Shown in pieces: positions 53,022-62,297 of a stretch of DNA of 64,000 bases. Positions within the stretch are counted from its first letter, which is position 1. Each line of letters begins with the position of its first letter. The notes under the pieces were generated by a model that worked only from the letters and a program-made list of their open reading frames with translations, was not told the DNA's origin and did no database searches. The position numbers and the translations under genes were made by a program. This DNA comes from Dyella marensis. Lineage in GTDB: Bacteria; Pseudomonadota; Gammaproteobacteria; Xanthomonadales; Rhodanobacteraceae. Location: assembly GCF_900112865.1 (NCBI RefSeq), contig NZ_FONH01000020.1:17437-81436 (forward strand), written 5' to 3'.

Positions 53022-53834
53022 ATGAACGAATCGATCCGGCAGGCGGCGCAGCGCATCATCGCCAGCATGCAATCCATGTACGGCGGCGAGTTCACTTACC
53101 TGCCCGTCGACGAAGTGCAGTTCCGGCATCTGGATCTGCGTGCGTATCGCGAATTCCAGGCACGGCACGAAGCGAAGGCATTCCGGCATCTGTGCGATGT
53201 CGAGATCGCCGAGGTTTCCCATTCGCCCACCACGATACTGGCGCGCACCTATATCCGCAGCATGGTCTCCGCGCACGGCGCGGTGGCGGCGGACTACTAC
53301 CAGGTCAGGCCGCGCATGGATCGCCTGTGGCGCATGCTGCTGCGCGGACTGGGCAACGGGCGCTGGATCGACGCGCCGCGGTTCTTCTTGCGTACGCTGA
53401 AGACTAGGCACTGTGTCGGCTACACCACGGAGCTTGGCAACGGGCACTTCATCGTCACCAGCAATGCGCAAGCGGCAAGCAAGATCGGATCGCCGCCCAC
53501 CATCGACAACGAATTCCATCCGTACGGCACGCTCACGCAGGTGGTGATGGACCGGCACATGGTGCGCCTGCGCAGCCGCCTGGAAGCCGAGCCGCAGTTG
53601 CGCGTCAGGATGCTGGGCAGCGCGGAAGAACTGGAGGCGCAACGCCGCCGGATGAAGCAGCAGAAGGATGCCTATCGCGCCTCGGTCGACTGGGTGTCGA
53701 AAGAAGAGCTGGCGAACATGGGCAGCGATCCGCGCGTGGCGGCCGCGATCTACGAGGAAGTACGCCGGCAGCTGGGCGTCACCGCCGAAGGCCCCGGATC
53801 GAGACCTCCGGCGCAGGAAACGCTCAGCGCGTAG
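53022..53834 (+). CDS. Hypothetical protein
   Basis: 270 residues from the ATG at 53022, GAGGGG upstream. Soluble. The middle part (GYTTELGNGHFIVTSNAQAA, HPYGTLTQVVMDRHMVRLRS) looks like a compact alpha/beta domain and the C-terminal third is charged helix (EELEAQRRRMKQQKDAYRAS). No family recognised. Its last 11 nt overlap the end of the convergent prolyl oligopeptidase gene. Confidence 0.68.
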   Translation: MNESIRQAAQRIIASMQSMYGGEFTYLPVDEVQFRHLDLRAYREFQARHEAKAFRHLCDVEIAEVSHSPTTILARTYIRSMVSAHGAVAADYYQVRPRMDRLWRMLLRGLGNGRWIDAPRFFLRTLKTRHCVGYTTELGNGHFIVTSNAQAASKIGSPPTIDNEFHPYGTLTQVVMDRHMVRLRSRLEAEPQLRVRMLGSAEELEAQRRRMKQQKDAYRASVDWVSKEELANMGSDPRVAAAIYEEVRRQLGVTAEGPGSRPPAQETLSA

Positions 53835-56040
53835 GCAGCTGAGCGTCGAGGAACGCGTAGATATCGGCGAACTCGGTCGCTTCCGCACCGAGCGACACCT
53901 GGATGCCATGCCCCCCGTTGGCATTGGTGCGGATCCAGACCGGCTTGCCGCTGGTGTTGGAAGCGCGCAGCTTCGCGGCGAACTTGCCGCTCTCCCAAGG
54001 CGCGACGCGGCTGTCGTTGAGGCCTACGTCCAGCATCACCGATGGATAGGCGGTCTTCGGCTTGAGGTTCTGGTACGGATCCATGGCCAGGATAAAGGGG
54101 AAATCCGCGGCCTTGCGCGGATCGCCCATCTCGCCGACCTGGTTGGCGCCGTTGGGCGCCTGCATCAGGCGCACCGGGTTGAGCATGGCGACACGGACTA
54201 TCGCCGCGCCGAACGCCTTGGGGTAGTTGGCCAGCGCGCCGCCGATCAGCAAGCCGCCAGCGCTGCCGGAAATGAGGCCGGTGCGTTCGGGGCGGCTGTA
54301 GCCGAGCTTGCTCAGCGCTTCCACGCTGGCGATGAAATCCTCCACGCCCTTGTGCTTGTTCGGTCCCTTGCCGGCCTGGTGCCAGGCCTCGCCCTTCTCG
54401 CCGCCGCCGCGCACGTGCGCATAGGCAAAGATGTTGCCGTGCTTGACCCATTCGAGCCGGATCGGATTGAACACCGGCACCTGCGACAAGCCGTAGCTGC
54501 CGTAACCCCACAGGATGGCGCGATGGTTGCCGTCGAGCACGGCGTCCTTGCGGTGCAGGACGGTCAGCGGCACGCGCGTGCCGTCCTGGCTGGTCACTTC
54601 GGTCTCGCTGATCTGGATCATGCTGTAGTCGGCCGGGCTGGTCTGGTCCTGGCCGAGCGTGTGCATGGACCGGTCCTTGCTGTCGTAGCGCCAGGCCTTG
54701 GCCGGCGTGGTCCAGCCGCGCAAGGCCAGCAGGAAGCCATCCTCGTCGTTGTCGGCATGGAACAGCGAGGCGGCGCCGGTCAGTGGCATCGAGACGCTAT
54801 CGATCTTGCCGCTGCGGTAATCGATGCGGCGGACGCTGTCGATGCCGTTCCGGGTCACCTTGACGTACAGGGCATCGCGCGCGGTGGCGACTTTCTGCGT
54901 ATCGAACAGGCTGAGGCCGACGATGATCTCGTCGTCTTCCAGCGGCAGGATCGAGCGCGCCTGCGCCAGCGACGCATCCGGTTTCGAGAGATCGATGGCG
55001 AGCACCTCGCCGTTGGAATGTTTGCGGGCGGAGACGAGGTAAAGCATGTCGCCATGGATGGCCGCCTCTTCCACCTTGTCGTCCAGTTCGGCGATGCAAC
55101 GCCAGCTCACGCCCGGCTTGATCGCCTCGGCCTGCGGCGCGACGCAATAGCGCGTTTCCGGCTGCGCGCCTGTCGCCGCGGCGATGGCCCAGCGCGATCC
55201 GGCGGGGAAGTCGATTTGCGGGAAGCGATTGGAGGGAATCGCGAACGAGGCATTGACGCCTTCGCCGGTGCCGGCGCGCAGCAGGGTCGGATCCTGCGCC
55301 ACGGGCGTGCCGAGCCGATGGAAGCGCAGGCGCATGTCCTGGATCGGATCGCCATCCGTGCGCTGGTCTTCAGGTGCCATCTGTGTATACGCGAAGCCGC
55401 TGCTGTCGGGCAGCCAGTCGGCGCCGAATTCGCCCCACACCGGCTCGACCGCATCGCCGGTGGATTTGCCGGTCTGCACATCGAACACTTCCAGGCGCGT
55501 AACTTCGGCGCCGCCGCGATCCGTATTGACGGCCACCTTGCTGCCATCGGGCGAGAGCGCGAACAGCGTGATCGAGGCGTGGCCGCCTTCGGCCAGCGTG
55601 GCCGGATCGAGCAGAACGCGCTCCTTGCCGTCGGCTTCGCGCACCATCAGGGTGCCGGTGCCCTGGCCCTCCTGGCGGATGAAGAACAGCCGGCCACCGG
55701 CATAGCGCTGCGCGCGATAGACCACTTCGTTGCCGCTGGTCTTGCCCAGCGTTTCCTGCCAGGCCTTCAGCGTCGGCAGCGCATCGAGCTTGGCGCGCGT
55801 GTAATCGCCCTGTGCCACCAGCCACTTCTGAAACTCGGCATTCTTCTCGCCTTCCATCCAGCGATACGGGTCGCTCAGGCTGTTGCCGAAGACGTGGTCG
55901 ACCACGTCGACGCGACGCGCGGGCGGCGGTCCGTCGGTCTGCGCGGCGAAGATGGCCGGTGTGCTCAGCGCGGCGGCGCAAGCGATGGCGGCGAAGCGAA
56001 GCGAAACAGGCAGGCGGCGCGAAGCGGAACGACGGCTCAT
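53824..56040 (-). CDS. Secreted prolyl oligopeptidase (S9A)
   Basis: 738 residues. Signal peptide (FAAIACAAALSTPAIFAA), N-terminal DPYRWMEGEKNAEFQKWLVAQ, a seven-bladed propeller and a hydrolase domain with catalytic S593 in GLISGSAGGLLIGG and His in NGGHGIQ. The family cleaves after proline in short peptides (about 30 residues or less) that enter through the propeller. It is divergent from the lanthipeptide precursor with a 523-nt gap. A POP, FlaP, removes the leader of the class III lanthipeptide flavipeptin, so a leader-peptidase role here is a reasonable but untested idea. Confidence 0.93.
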   Translation of the reverse strand: MSRRSASRRLPVSLRFAAIACAAALSTPAIFAAQTDGPPPARRVDVVDHVFGNSLSDPYRWMEGEKNAEFQKWLVAQGDYTRAKLDALPTLKAWQETLGKTSGNEVVYRAQRYAGGRLFFIRQEGQGTGTLMVREADGKERVLLDPATLAEGGHASITLFALSPDGSKVAVNTDRGGAEVTRLEVFDVQTGKSTGDAVEPVWGEFGADWLPDSSGFAYTQMAPEDQRTDGDPIQDMRLRFHRLGTPVAQDPTLLRAGTGEGVNASFAIPSNRFPQIDFPAGSRWAIAAATGAQPETRYCVAPQAEAIKPGVSWRCIAELDDKVEEAAIHGDMLYLVSARKHSNGEVLAIDLSKPDASLAQARSILPLEDDEIIVGLSLFDTQKVATARDALYVKVTRNGIDSVRRIDYRSGKIDSVSMPLTGAASLFHADNDEDGFLLALRGWTTPAKAWRYDSKDRSMHTLGQDQTSPADYSMIQISETEVTSQDGTRVPLTVLHRKDAVLDGNHRAILWGYGSYGLSQVPVFNPIRLEWVKHGNIFAYAHVRGGGEKGEAWHQAGKGPNKHKGVEDFIASVEALSKLGYSRPERTGLISGSAGGLLIGGALANYPKAFGAAIVRVAMLNPVRLMQAPNGANQVGEMGDPRKAADFPFILAMDPYQNLKPKTAYPSVMLDVGLNDSRVAPWESGKFAAKLRASNTSGKPVWIRTNANGGHGIQVSLGAEATEFADIYAFLDAQLPTR

Positions 56041-56563
56041 GCGTTGTCCTTGCGAGCGATGTAAGCGATGCAGCTTAGCGTCGTTCGCGCCGACGCGGCG
56101 TCATACCCGTCGAAGGTCATGAGTGCCGGACAGAATGTGATGGCGTTCGCGCTTCGCAATCTCATGCGACGACCACAAAAACCGGCCGCGCCTCGCCAGG
56201 CCTTATGCCATGCGGAATCACGTTCTCTTCACGCGGCCGGGCGGTTGATAAACCTTCGGATATGAGGGCGCGCCCCACGAGGGGCGTTTCAAGGACACGG
56301 CCATGACGGATGGCCACGGACGCATGCAGGGGGCATCGCGTAATGGAACAGGCAAGGACGGGGAGGCACGCCGCCATGGACGTCGTCTCCCGCCACGCAG
56401 TACCCGCATCCGCCTCGCTGCAACGCTGCACTTCGCCACGGCATGCATGTCCCGCTCGTGCGCGGTCCCGCTGATCGACATTCGTTTTCGCCGCAGCCGC
56501 GCTCACTGCGGCGGACGCCTACGCGTCATTTCGAGCGCACACTCAACGCAAGGAGTACGTCCC
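56041..56563. other. Long divergent region upstream of the lanthipeptide precursor
   Basis: No convincing gene. It must carry the promoters of the peptidase and precursor genes. A hairpin at 56271-56286 (CGCCCC, ACGA, GGGGCG) followed by TTT could be an attenuator or a factor-independent terminator on the + strand. A rightward reading frame from 56303 runs in frame into the precursor, but it is Arg-rich and lacks a ribosome site, whereas the precursor ATG at 56564 has AAGGAG. Confidence 0.5.
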
Positions 56564-56752
56564 ATGCAGATCGATCACATCGTGGAAGGCTGGCTGAAGG
56601 GCTCCGACAACGTGGACGGCTACGCCAATCCGGCGGGCTCGCTGTACACCGAAGGCCAGGTGGCGACCATCGCCGCCGTGACCAGCCCCGAAATCGCGCT
56701 GGATACCCGCTGCAGCGGCTGCACGGCTTCGCGCCCCGGCTACTGCTGTTGA
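56564..56752 (+). CDS. Lanthipeptide precursor peptide (LanA-like)
   Basis: 62 residues, AAGGAG 8 nt before the ATG. The N-terminal leader (MQIDHIVEGWLKGSDNVDGY) is acidic; the C-terminal part contains Cys at 50, 53, 61 and 62 among Thr and Ser (RCSGCTASRPGYCC), the usual layout of a lanthipeptide core: Ser/Thr are dehydrated and bonded to Cys. No double-glycine cleavage site precedes the core, although NPAGSLY and TEGQ occur at 22-32. P42 is the only proline between the leader and the Cys cluster. It recalls small DUF6229 proteins near LanM genes, from memory only. First gene of the precursor-LanM-exporter unit. Confidence 0.82.
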   Translation: MQIDHIVEGWLKGSDNVDGYANPAGSLYTEGQVATIAAVTSPEIALDTRCSGCTASRPGYCC

Positions 56753-56761
56753 TGTGAATCG

Positions 56762-56790
56762 CCGCCGCCGTGGCCACGCCGCGGCGGCGG
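56762..56790 (+). promoter_or_regulatory. 13-bp hairpin between precursor and LanM genes
   Basis: CCGCCGCCG (56762) pairs with CGGCGGCGG (56782-56790); inside, T-G wobble and GGC/GCC close a CAC triloop. It starts 10 nt after the precursor stop and has no T run after it. In lanthipeptide operons a hairpin in this place commonly acts as partial terminator or mRNA stabiliser so that precursor exceeds enzyme. It argues against translation of LanM from the GTG inside it. Confidence 0.7.
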
Positions 56791-56817
56791 ACGATCTTCT
56801 CCAATCTTTCTTGCCGG

Positions 56818-59697
56818 ATGTCGAGCATGGGCGACGCGCCGTCGAACGATACGTTCCTGGGAATCATCGATTACCTGACCGCCGATGCCAGGCAGTCGCT
56901 CGCCGACAGCATCTGCACCTTGCCGGGACTCGGCGCCGGCGAAAGCGCGATCCTGGCGCGCGAAGCGCAACAGGCGCTGCGCGACAACGCCGAGCGCAAG
57001 CTCAATCGCATCCTGCTGCTGGAGCTGCACGCGGCCAAGCTGTCCGGCCAGCTCAGTGCAGCCGACGAGAGCGGCAAGTTCGCGCAGTTTCTCCAGCTGG
57101 CCACGCAGGACGCGTTCAAGGACACGCTGCGGCGCCGCTATCCGGTGCTGGAGGCGCGGCTGCAACGCGCGCTCGGCCAGCAGAGCAAGGCCATCGTGGA
57201 TCTGGCCCGGCGCATCGTCGCCGACCGCGATGCGCTCGCTGCCTTGTTGAACCGTCCCGCCGGCGACCTGTGCGGCGCGAGCCTTGGCCGGGGCGACGTG
57301 CACGATGGCGGCCAGTCGGTCGCGCAATTGACATTCGAAGGCGGCAAGGTGATGTACAAGCCGCGTTCGCTGCGCGTCGACCAGGCGCTGGAAAGTTTCC
57401 TGCATGATCTCTTTCAGGGAGCGGCTGACCGCATCCGCGTGCCCGCCGCGCTCGACCGCGGCGCCTATGGCTGGACCGCCTTCGTCGAGCATCGCTACTG
57501 CGAAAACCAGGACGAACTGAAAACCTTCTACCGCAACATCGGCCACTGGCTCGCCGTGCTGCGCCTGCTCGGCGGCACCGACGTGCATCACGAAAACCTG
57601 ATCGCCTGCGGCCCGGTGCCCTGCGTGGTCGACGTGGAAAGCCTGTTCGTGCCCGAGCCGCCGCCGCAGGCCTCCGAGCTGGGGCAGGCGGTAGACCTGG
57701 CCGACGCGATGATCCGCTCGTCCGTGTTGCGCACGGGCCTGGTGCCGTTCCGCGCACCGGCGCTGGGCATGGACGGCGTGGACATCTCGGCGATCGGCGC
57801 GCTGCCCGGGCAGCAGCCGAAGATCCGCGTGCCGGAGATCGTCAACCACGGCACCAGCGAGGCGCGCGTCGGCCTGGTCAGCATCGACCTCGACATGGCC
57901 AGGAACCATCCGTGCGAGAGCCCGGACATCTCGCGCTACTGGCCCGACATCGTCGCCGGCTTCCAGCAGCTCACCGGCCGTTTCGCCGCGCTGCATCGCG
58001 ACGGCGCGCTGGCACCGAAGCTGTCCGTATTCCTGGGCTGCCGTATCCGGCAGATCCTGCGGCCGACGCAGATCTACGTCGAGGTGATGCGCATGCTGTG
58101 GCATCCGGCCTCGCTGCACGACGAGCCCGCCGCGATCGAACGTGCACGCGACCTGCTGGAAAAGAACTCGGCCGCCTCCCTGGTCGCGCCGAAGGAAGCC
58201 GCAGCGATCGCCGCCGAGATCGACGACATGCGCTACGGCGACGTGCCGGTGTTCGCCAACGAACTGGATCGGGTGCAGCTCGACGAAATCTTCCAGGCCT
58301 GGCAGGCGATGCGGCTGGACCTGGAAGAGCTGACCATCCGCGGCGCGCTGGTGACGGCGCATCTGAACACGCGCCTCAACGACGACAAGCGCGTGCCCTA
58401 CGACCTGCGTCCGCGCGATCCCAGCGCGCAGGACCTGGATCGCCGCCGGCGCGCCATGGCGGCGTTGACCGTGCAGGAGCTGCTCGAATTGTCGGTGCGC
58501 GGCAACGACGGCACGGTCACCTGGATCAGCCCGATCCTCGGCCGCGCCGGCTGGGCCATGCGCAGCCTGCAGCCGAATCTCTATGTCGGGCTGAGCGGCG
58601 TGGCCGTCACGCTGGCCGCCTACCAGCGCGAGATGCGCGCGGGTCGCGCCGACGAAGTGGCCGGTGTGGCGGAGGCGCTGGACGGCGTGCTCAAGGTGTT
58701 GCGCAGCACGGAGCGGGTGCGCCCGGTCGAAGCCGTCGGCGGCTTTATCGGCGTGGGTTCGCAGATTCTCTCCTGGCTCACGCTGCATGCGTTCCGGCCA
58801 CAGGCCGATTTCCTCGCCGTGGCGGCGCAGCGCGCCGAGGCGATGGAGCAGCGCGGGTTCGGCGAGGAGCGCAACTTCGACATCCTCGAAGGCGTGGCCG
58901 GCGCGATCGTGCCGCTGTTGCAGCTTGCCGATGCCACCGGCGAAGCGCGCTGGCTAGCGCTGGCGGCGCAGGCCGCGCAACGCCTCGAACAGGCCGCCAT
59001 CGTCGATGCACGCGGCGCGCGCTGGCCCGCGGCGGTATACGACGAGCCGCTGGGCGGTTTCGCGCACGGCTCCAGCGGCATCGGCTGGGTGCTGACCCGG
59101 CTGGGCCTGAGCGCGGCCGGCAGCGCCGAGGATCGCCGGCGCTGGCTGGCGCTGGCCGAGCGCGCCTTCGATTTCGAGGAATCGCTGTACCTGCCGGAGT
59201 TCGGCAACTGGCTGGACGTGCGCAAGCCGGACAGCCGCGAGTTTCCCAACACCTGGTGCCACGGCAGCGTCGGCATCGGCCTGGCCGCCTGCGATCTCTA
59301 TGCGCGCACCGGTGGCGAGCGCCACCTGGATACGCTGCGCCGCGCGGTGCATGCAGCGCGGCGTGGCGGTTGGGGCTACAGCCATACGCTGTGCCATGGC
59401 GACCTGAGCATGTGGGAGCTGCTGCTGCGTGCGAGCAAGCTGGTGCCGGAACTGTTGCCGCCGGAGGCGATGCCGGGCAGCGCGGTGATCCTGTCCAGCA
59501 TCGAGGAGCATGGCATCGTCGGCGGCCTGGCCCGGGATGCGTTCACGCCCGGGCTGATGAGCGGCATTTCCGGCTCGATCCACCAGCTGCTGCGCATGCA
59601 TCCGCAATGCGATATCCCCTCGCCGCTGCTGCTGGAATGCCGCCTGGGCGAATATGTGCGCAACCCGGCGTTCGAACGCGAACTGCTGAGTGCCTGA
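56818..59697 (+). CDS. lanM: Class II lanthipeptide synthetase LanM
   Basis: 959 residues from the ATG at 56818; ATG 56827 and GTG 56770 are alternatives. N-terminal dehydratase (DUF4135) with MYKPRSLRVD (K181) and HHENLI...VVDVESLF (D272, E274), which phosphorylates and eliminates Ser/Thr. C-terminal LanC-like cyclase with zinc ligands C814 (NTWCHGSVGIG) and C859-H860 (LCHGDLS), plus FAHGSSGIGW. All the catalytic groups I can check are present, so it should install thioether rings in the precursor encoded upstream. The exporter gene starts 17 nt after the stop. Confidence 0.94.
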   Translation: MSSMGDAPSNDTFLGIIDYLTADARQSLADSICTLPGLGAGESAILAREAQQALRDNAERKLNRILLLELHAAKLSGQLSAADESGKFAQFLQLATQDAFKDTLRRRYPVLEARLQRALGQQSKAIVDLARRIVADRDALAALLNRPAGDLCGASLGRGDVHDGGQSVAQLTFEGGKVMYKPRSLRVDQALESFLHDLFQGAADRIRVPAALDRGAYGWTAFVEHRYCENQDELKTFYRNIGHWLAVLRLLGGTDVHHENLIACGPVPCVVDVESLFVPEPPPQASELGQAVDLADAMIRSSVLRTGLVPFRAPALGMDGVDISAIGALPGQQPKIRVPEIVNHGTSEARVGLVSIDLDMARNHPCESPDISRYWPDIVAGFQQLTGRFAALHRDGALAPKLSVFLGCRIRQILRPTQIYVEVMRMLWHPASLHDEPAAIERARDLLEKNSAASLVAPKEAAAIAAEIDDMRYGDVPVFANELDRVQLDEIFQAWQAMRLDLEELTIRGALVTAHLNTRLNDDKRVPYDLRPRDPSAQDLDRRRRAMAALTVQELLELSVRGNDGTVTWISPILGRAGWAMRSLQPNLYVGLSGVAVTLAAYQREMRAGRADEVAGVAEALDGVLKVLRSTERVRPVEAVGGFIGVGSQILSWLTLHAFRPQADFLAVAAQRAEAMEQRGFGEERNFDILEGVAGAIVPLLQLADATGEARWLALAAQAAQRLEQAAIVDARGARWPAAVYDEPLGGFAHGSSGIGWVLTRLGLSAAGSAEDRRRWLALAERAFDFEESLYLPEFGNWLDVRKPDSREFPNTWCHGSVGIGLAACDLYARTGGERHLDTLRRAVHAARRGGWGYSHTLCHGDLSMWELLLRASKLVPELLPPEAMPGSAVILSSIEEHGIVGGLARDAFTPGLMSGISGSIHQLLRMHPQCDIPSPLLLECRLGEYVRNPAFERELLSA

Positions 59698-59714
59698 GCG
59701 GGGTGGCACCGGCC

Positions 59715-61370
59715 ATGATCCTGCAGCGCTTCCTCCGCCAGCACTATCGCCCGCTCGCCGGCGCGGCGCTGCTGTCCTGTGCCAGCGCCGGCTGCACGGT
59801 GGCCTTGCTATCGCATATCAACCGGTTGGCATCGCAAGGCCTGCATGGCGGCATTGCGCATCCGCTGCTCGCGGGCATCGGCTGGCTGTTGGCGCTGTTG
59901 ATGACCAATGCCTTGTCGCAGGTGTTGCTGGCGCAATTGGGTGGCGGCCTGGTGGCGCAGTTGCGCACCGAGTTGTCGCGCCGCTTCATCGACCTGGAAT
60001 ACGAGAAGCTGGCCGACCAGAAGCACACCGTGTTCGGTTCGCTGATCGACGATGTCGCCAACATCGCCCCGCTGGCCCTGGTGGCGCCGCTGCTGGCCTA
60101 CAACCTGCTGTTGGCGGTGCTCTATGCCGGCTACCTCGCCACGGTGTCGCCGATGCTGCTGGGCATGCTCGGCGGGTTCCTGGCCGCAAGCCTCGCCGCC
60201 TCGCTGCTGCTGGCGCGGGTGATGCGCGGCAAGCTCGACGAACTGCGCCGCGCCAACGAAAAAGTGTTCGAGTACTTCCGCTTCATCAGCGACGGCAAGA
60301 AGGAGATGACGCTGAATGAGGCGCGCGCCACGCATTTCACCCACGCACTGATGAATCCGGCGATCCAGCGCGCGCGCAGCCTGATGGTGCGCGCGCACGC
60401 AGGGTTGGGGCTCAACGAGGCGTGGTCGATGACTGTGCTGTACGGCTCGATCTTCCTGATCGTCTACCTCGGTTATGCGGCGCTGGGACTGACCCAGGAC
60501 ACCATCATCCGCTTCGTCATCGGCGCGGTGTTCCTCGGTGGACCGGTGGGCTTCCTGGTCAGCGCGGGGCGGCAGGTGGCGGTGGGTGCGGCGAGCCTGC
60601 GGCATCTGGAGCGGGTGGGCTTGGATCCTGGCGGCGCCGTGGATGACGCGCCATCGCCTGCGCATGGTTCCCGTGCGCTGGACGATTGGCGCGAGATCCG
60701 CCTGGAAGGCGTGTGCTACCGCTATCCCGGCAGTACGGCGGCGCGGCCGACGGTCGGTCCCATCGACCTGGCGTTCGAACGCGGCGAGATGGTGTTCATC
60801 GTCGGCGGCAACGGCAGCGGCAAGTCGACCCTGCTGCTCCTGCTCAGCTCGCTGTTAACGCCCGAGCAGGGCTGCGTCAGCATCGATGGCATGGCGGTAA
60901 ATAGCGATCTGCGTGCCTATCGCGATCGCTTCACCGGCGTGTTCGGCGATTTCTTCCTGTTCCCACACGTGCTGGATGCGGCCGGCCGGCCGCTGTCGGA
61001 TGCGCGCATCGAGCAACTGCTCGACGTGCTCGACCTGGGCGAGCAGGTGCAGACGCACGACGGCGAGTTGTCCCGGCTGGCCCTGTCCACCGGCCAGCGC
61101 AAGCGGGTAGCCCTGCTGCAATGCTATGCGGAGGACCGCGACATCTTCTTCTTCGACGAGTGGGCCGCGGACCAGGACGTGCATTTCCGCGACTACTTCT
61201 ATCGCAGCCTGCTGCCCGCGCTGAAGGCTGCCGGCAAGACGGTGATCGCGATCAGCCATGACGACCGCTACTTCCACCTGGCGGACCGGGTGATCGCGCT
61301 GGACCTGGGCCAGGTGGTGTCGGATACGCGGCCGGCGCCGGTGCCCCTGCGGTCCAGGACTGCGATCTAG
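59715..61370 (+). CDS. ABC exporter of the cyclic-peptide type (TMD-NBD fusion)
   Basis: 551 residues from the ATG at 59715. Six TM helices in the first 300 residues, then an ATPase domain with Walker A at 364-371 (GGNGSGKS), signature LSTGQRKRV and Walker B FFFDEW. The family (PvdE/SyrD-like, cyclic peptide export) exports modified peptides but has no C39 peptidase domain, which LanT exporters usually have at the N-terminus. So it should export the modified precursor and not cut its leader. Confidence 0.9.
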   Translation: MILQRFLRQHYRPLAGAALLSCASAGCTVALLSHINRLASQGLHGGIAHPLLAGIGWLLALLMTNALSQVLLAQLGGGLVAQLRTELSRRFIDLEYEKLADQKHTVFGSLIDDVANIAPLALVAPLLAYNLLLAVLYAGYLATVSPMLLGMLGGFLAASLAASLLLARVMRGKLDELRRANEKVFEYFRFISDGKKEMTLNEARATHFTHALMNPAIQRARSLMVRAHAGLGLNEAWSMTVLYGSIFLIVYLGYAALGLTQDTIIRFVIGAVFLGGPVGFLVSAGRQVAVGAASLRHLERVGLDPGGAVDDAPSPAHGSRALDDWREIRLEGVCYRYPGSTAARPTVGPIDLAFERGEMVFIVGGNGSGKSTLLLLLSSLLTPEQGCVSIDGMAVNSDLRAYRDRFTGVFGDFFLFPHVLDAAGRPLSDARIEQLLDVLDLGEQVQTHDGELSRLALSTGQRKRVALLQCYAEDRDIFFFDEWAADQDVHFRDYFYRSLLPALKAAGKTVIAISHDDRYFHLADRVIALDLGQVVSDTRPAPVPLRSRTAI

Positions 61371-61632
61371 CGCTCGCCACGGACCCCTGGCGGGGCCGGC
61401 CAGGCCTCCGCTCACTCGCGCCGTCCCGTGCCTGCTGCTAATGTCTGCGGCCGAACCAGGGCCGCCAGGCGCGCCCGGGGGAGCAGGGACGCGGTTCTGG
61501 CCAGCAGGAAGGCTTGCCCGATCAGATCGATCGGCCACAGGGGCTCATGCGTTTCCGTTCCCGCCGCAACCGCCGGCGGCACCGGTATGGGCGCCGACCG
61601 GGCGCAATCCAACTCACTAGGGACAGGTAATC

Positions 61633-62223
61633 ATGCGTCACTTGCTTCTGACCGCGTCGCTGGGCGTCGCCCTGGCCGCCTCCTCGTTCGCCGCCCGTGC
61701 CGGCAATGCGGACCCCGACAGCTATTTCATCAATGCCGGCGCCGGCATCTCGCATTCCAACCTCGACGGCCTGACCGACAAGAACAGCTGGGGCTACGGC
61801 CTCAACTTCGGCTACCGCTGGCAGGACACCTGGGGCGTGGAAGCGGGCTACGTCGACCTGGGCAAGCCGGAAGCCAATGGCTACTACGCCGGCTATCCGT
61901 ACGCCTTCAAGCTGCACGTCTCCGGCTTCACCCTGGGCGGCAACGGCCGCTGGCGCCTGAGCGACAACTGGCATGCCACTGCGCGGCTGGGCGTGTTCTT
62001 CTCCAAGTCCAAGGTGACCGCCAGCGGCGCCTATGAGGGCGAGGCGTCGGACAACGACACCAATGTCTACGTCGGCGGCGGCGTCAGCTACGACTTCAGC
62101 CCGACCTTCAGCATGGGCCTGAACATCGACCGCTACCAGGCGAAGGCCAAGCGTTTCATTACCGGGACCAACAGCCCGTATGTGGCGTCGGCGACGTTGG
62201 AGTGGCGGTTCGGCGTGCATTGA
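61633..62223 (+). CDS. Small outer-membrane beta-barrel protein (OmpA-like transmembrane type)
   Basis: 196 residues. Signal peptide (LLLTASLGVALAASSFAARA), then alternating strands typical of eight-stranded barrels (SYFINAGAGISHSNL, WGVEAGYVDLGKP, VSGFTLGGNGRWRLSDNWH) and a C-terminal strand ending in FGVH, after which the chain stops. The 262 nt before it hold no gene or clear terminator. Confidence 0.85.
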   Translation: MRHLLLTASLGVALAASSFAARAGNADPDSYFINAGAGISHSNLDGLTDKNSWGYGLNFGYRWQDTWGVEAGYVDLGKPEANGYYAGYPYAFKLHVSGFTLGGNGRWRLSDNWHATARLGVFFSKSKVTASGAYEGEASDNDTNVYVGGGVSYDFSPTFSMGLNIDRYQAKAKRFITGTNSPYVASATLEWRFGVH

Positions 62224-62297
62224 TGCACGCGCGATAGGGGGCGGGGTTGCTTTGGTGCGATAGTGGCGCCGCCTTCTATCGTTGGAATGTTGCGGAT

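Noticed and set aside
53668..56064. Rightward open frame of 798 codons antisense to the prolyl oligopeptidase gene
   Set aside because: Composition (Arg/Gly/Ala/His-rich, no domain) is that of a mirror frame in GC-rich DNA; the opposite strand encodes a complete S9A enzyme with signal peptide.
56303..56563. Possible longer precursor, starting at 56303 in frame with the lanthipeptide leader
   Set aside because: Arg-rich extension without ribosome site; the ATG at 56564 has an ideal AAGGAG spacing and gives a normal precursor length.
56740..58788. Leftward open frame of 682 codons opposite LanM
   Set aside because: Mirror of the dehydratase domain, same compositional signature as other shadow frames.
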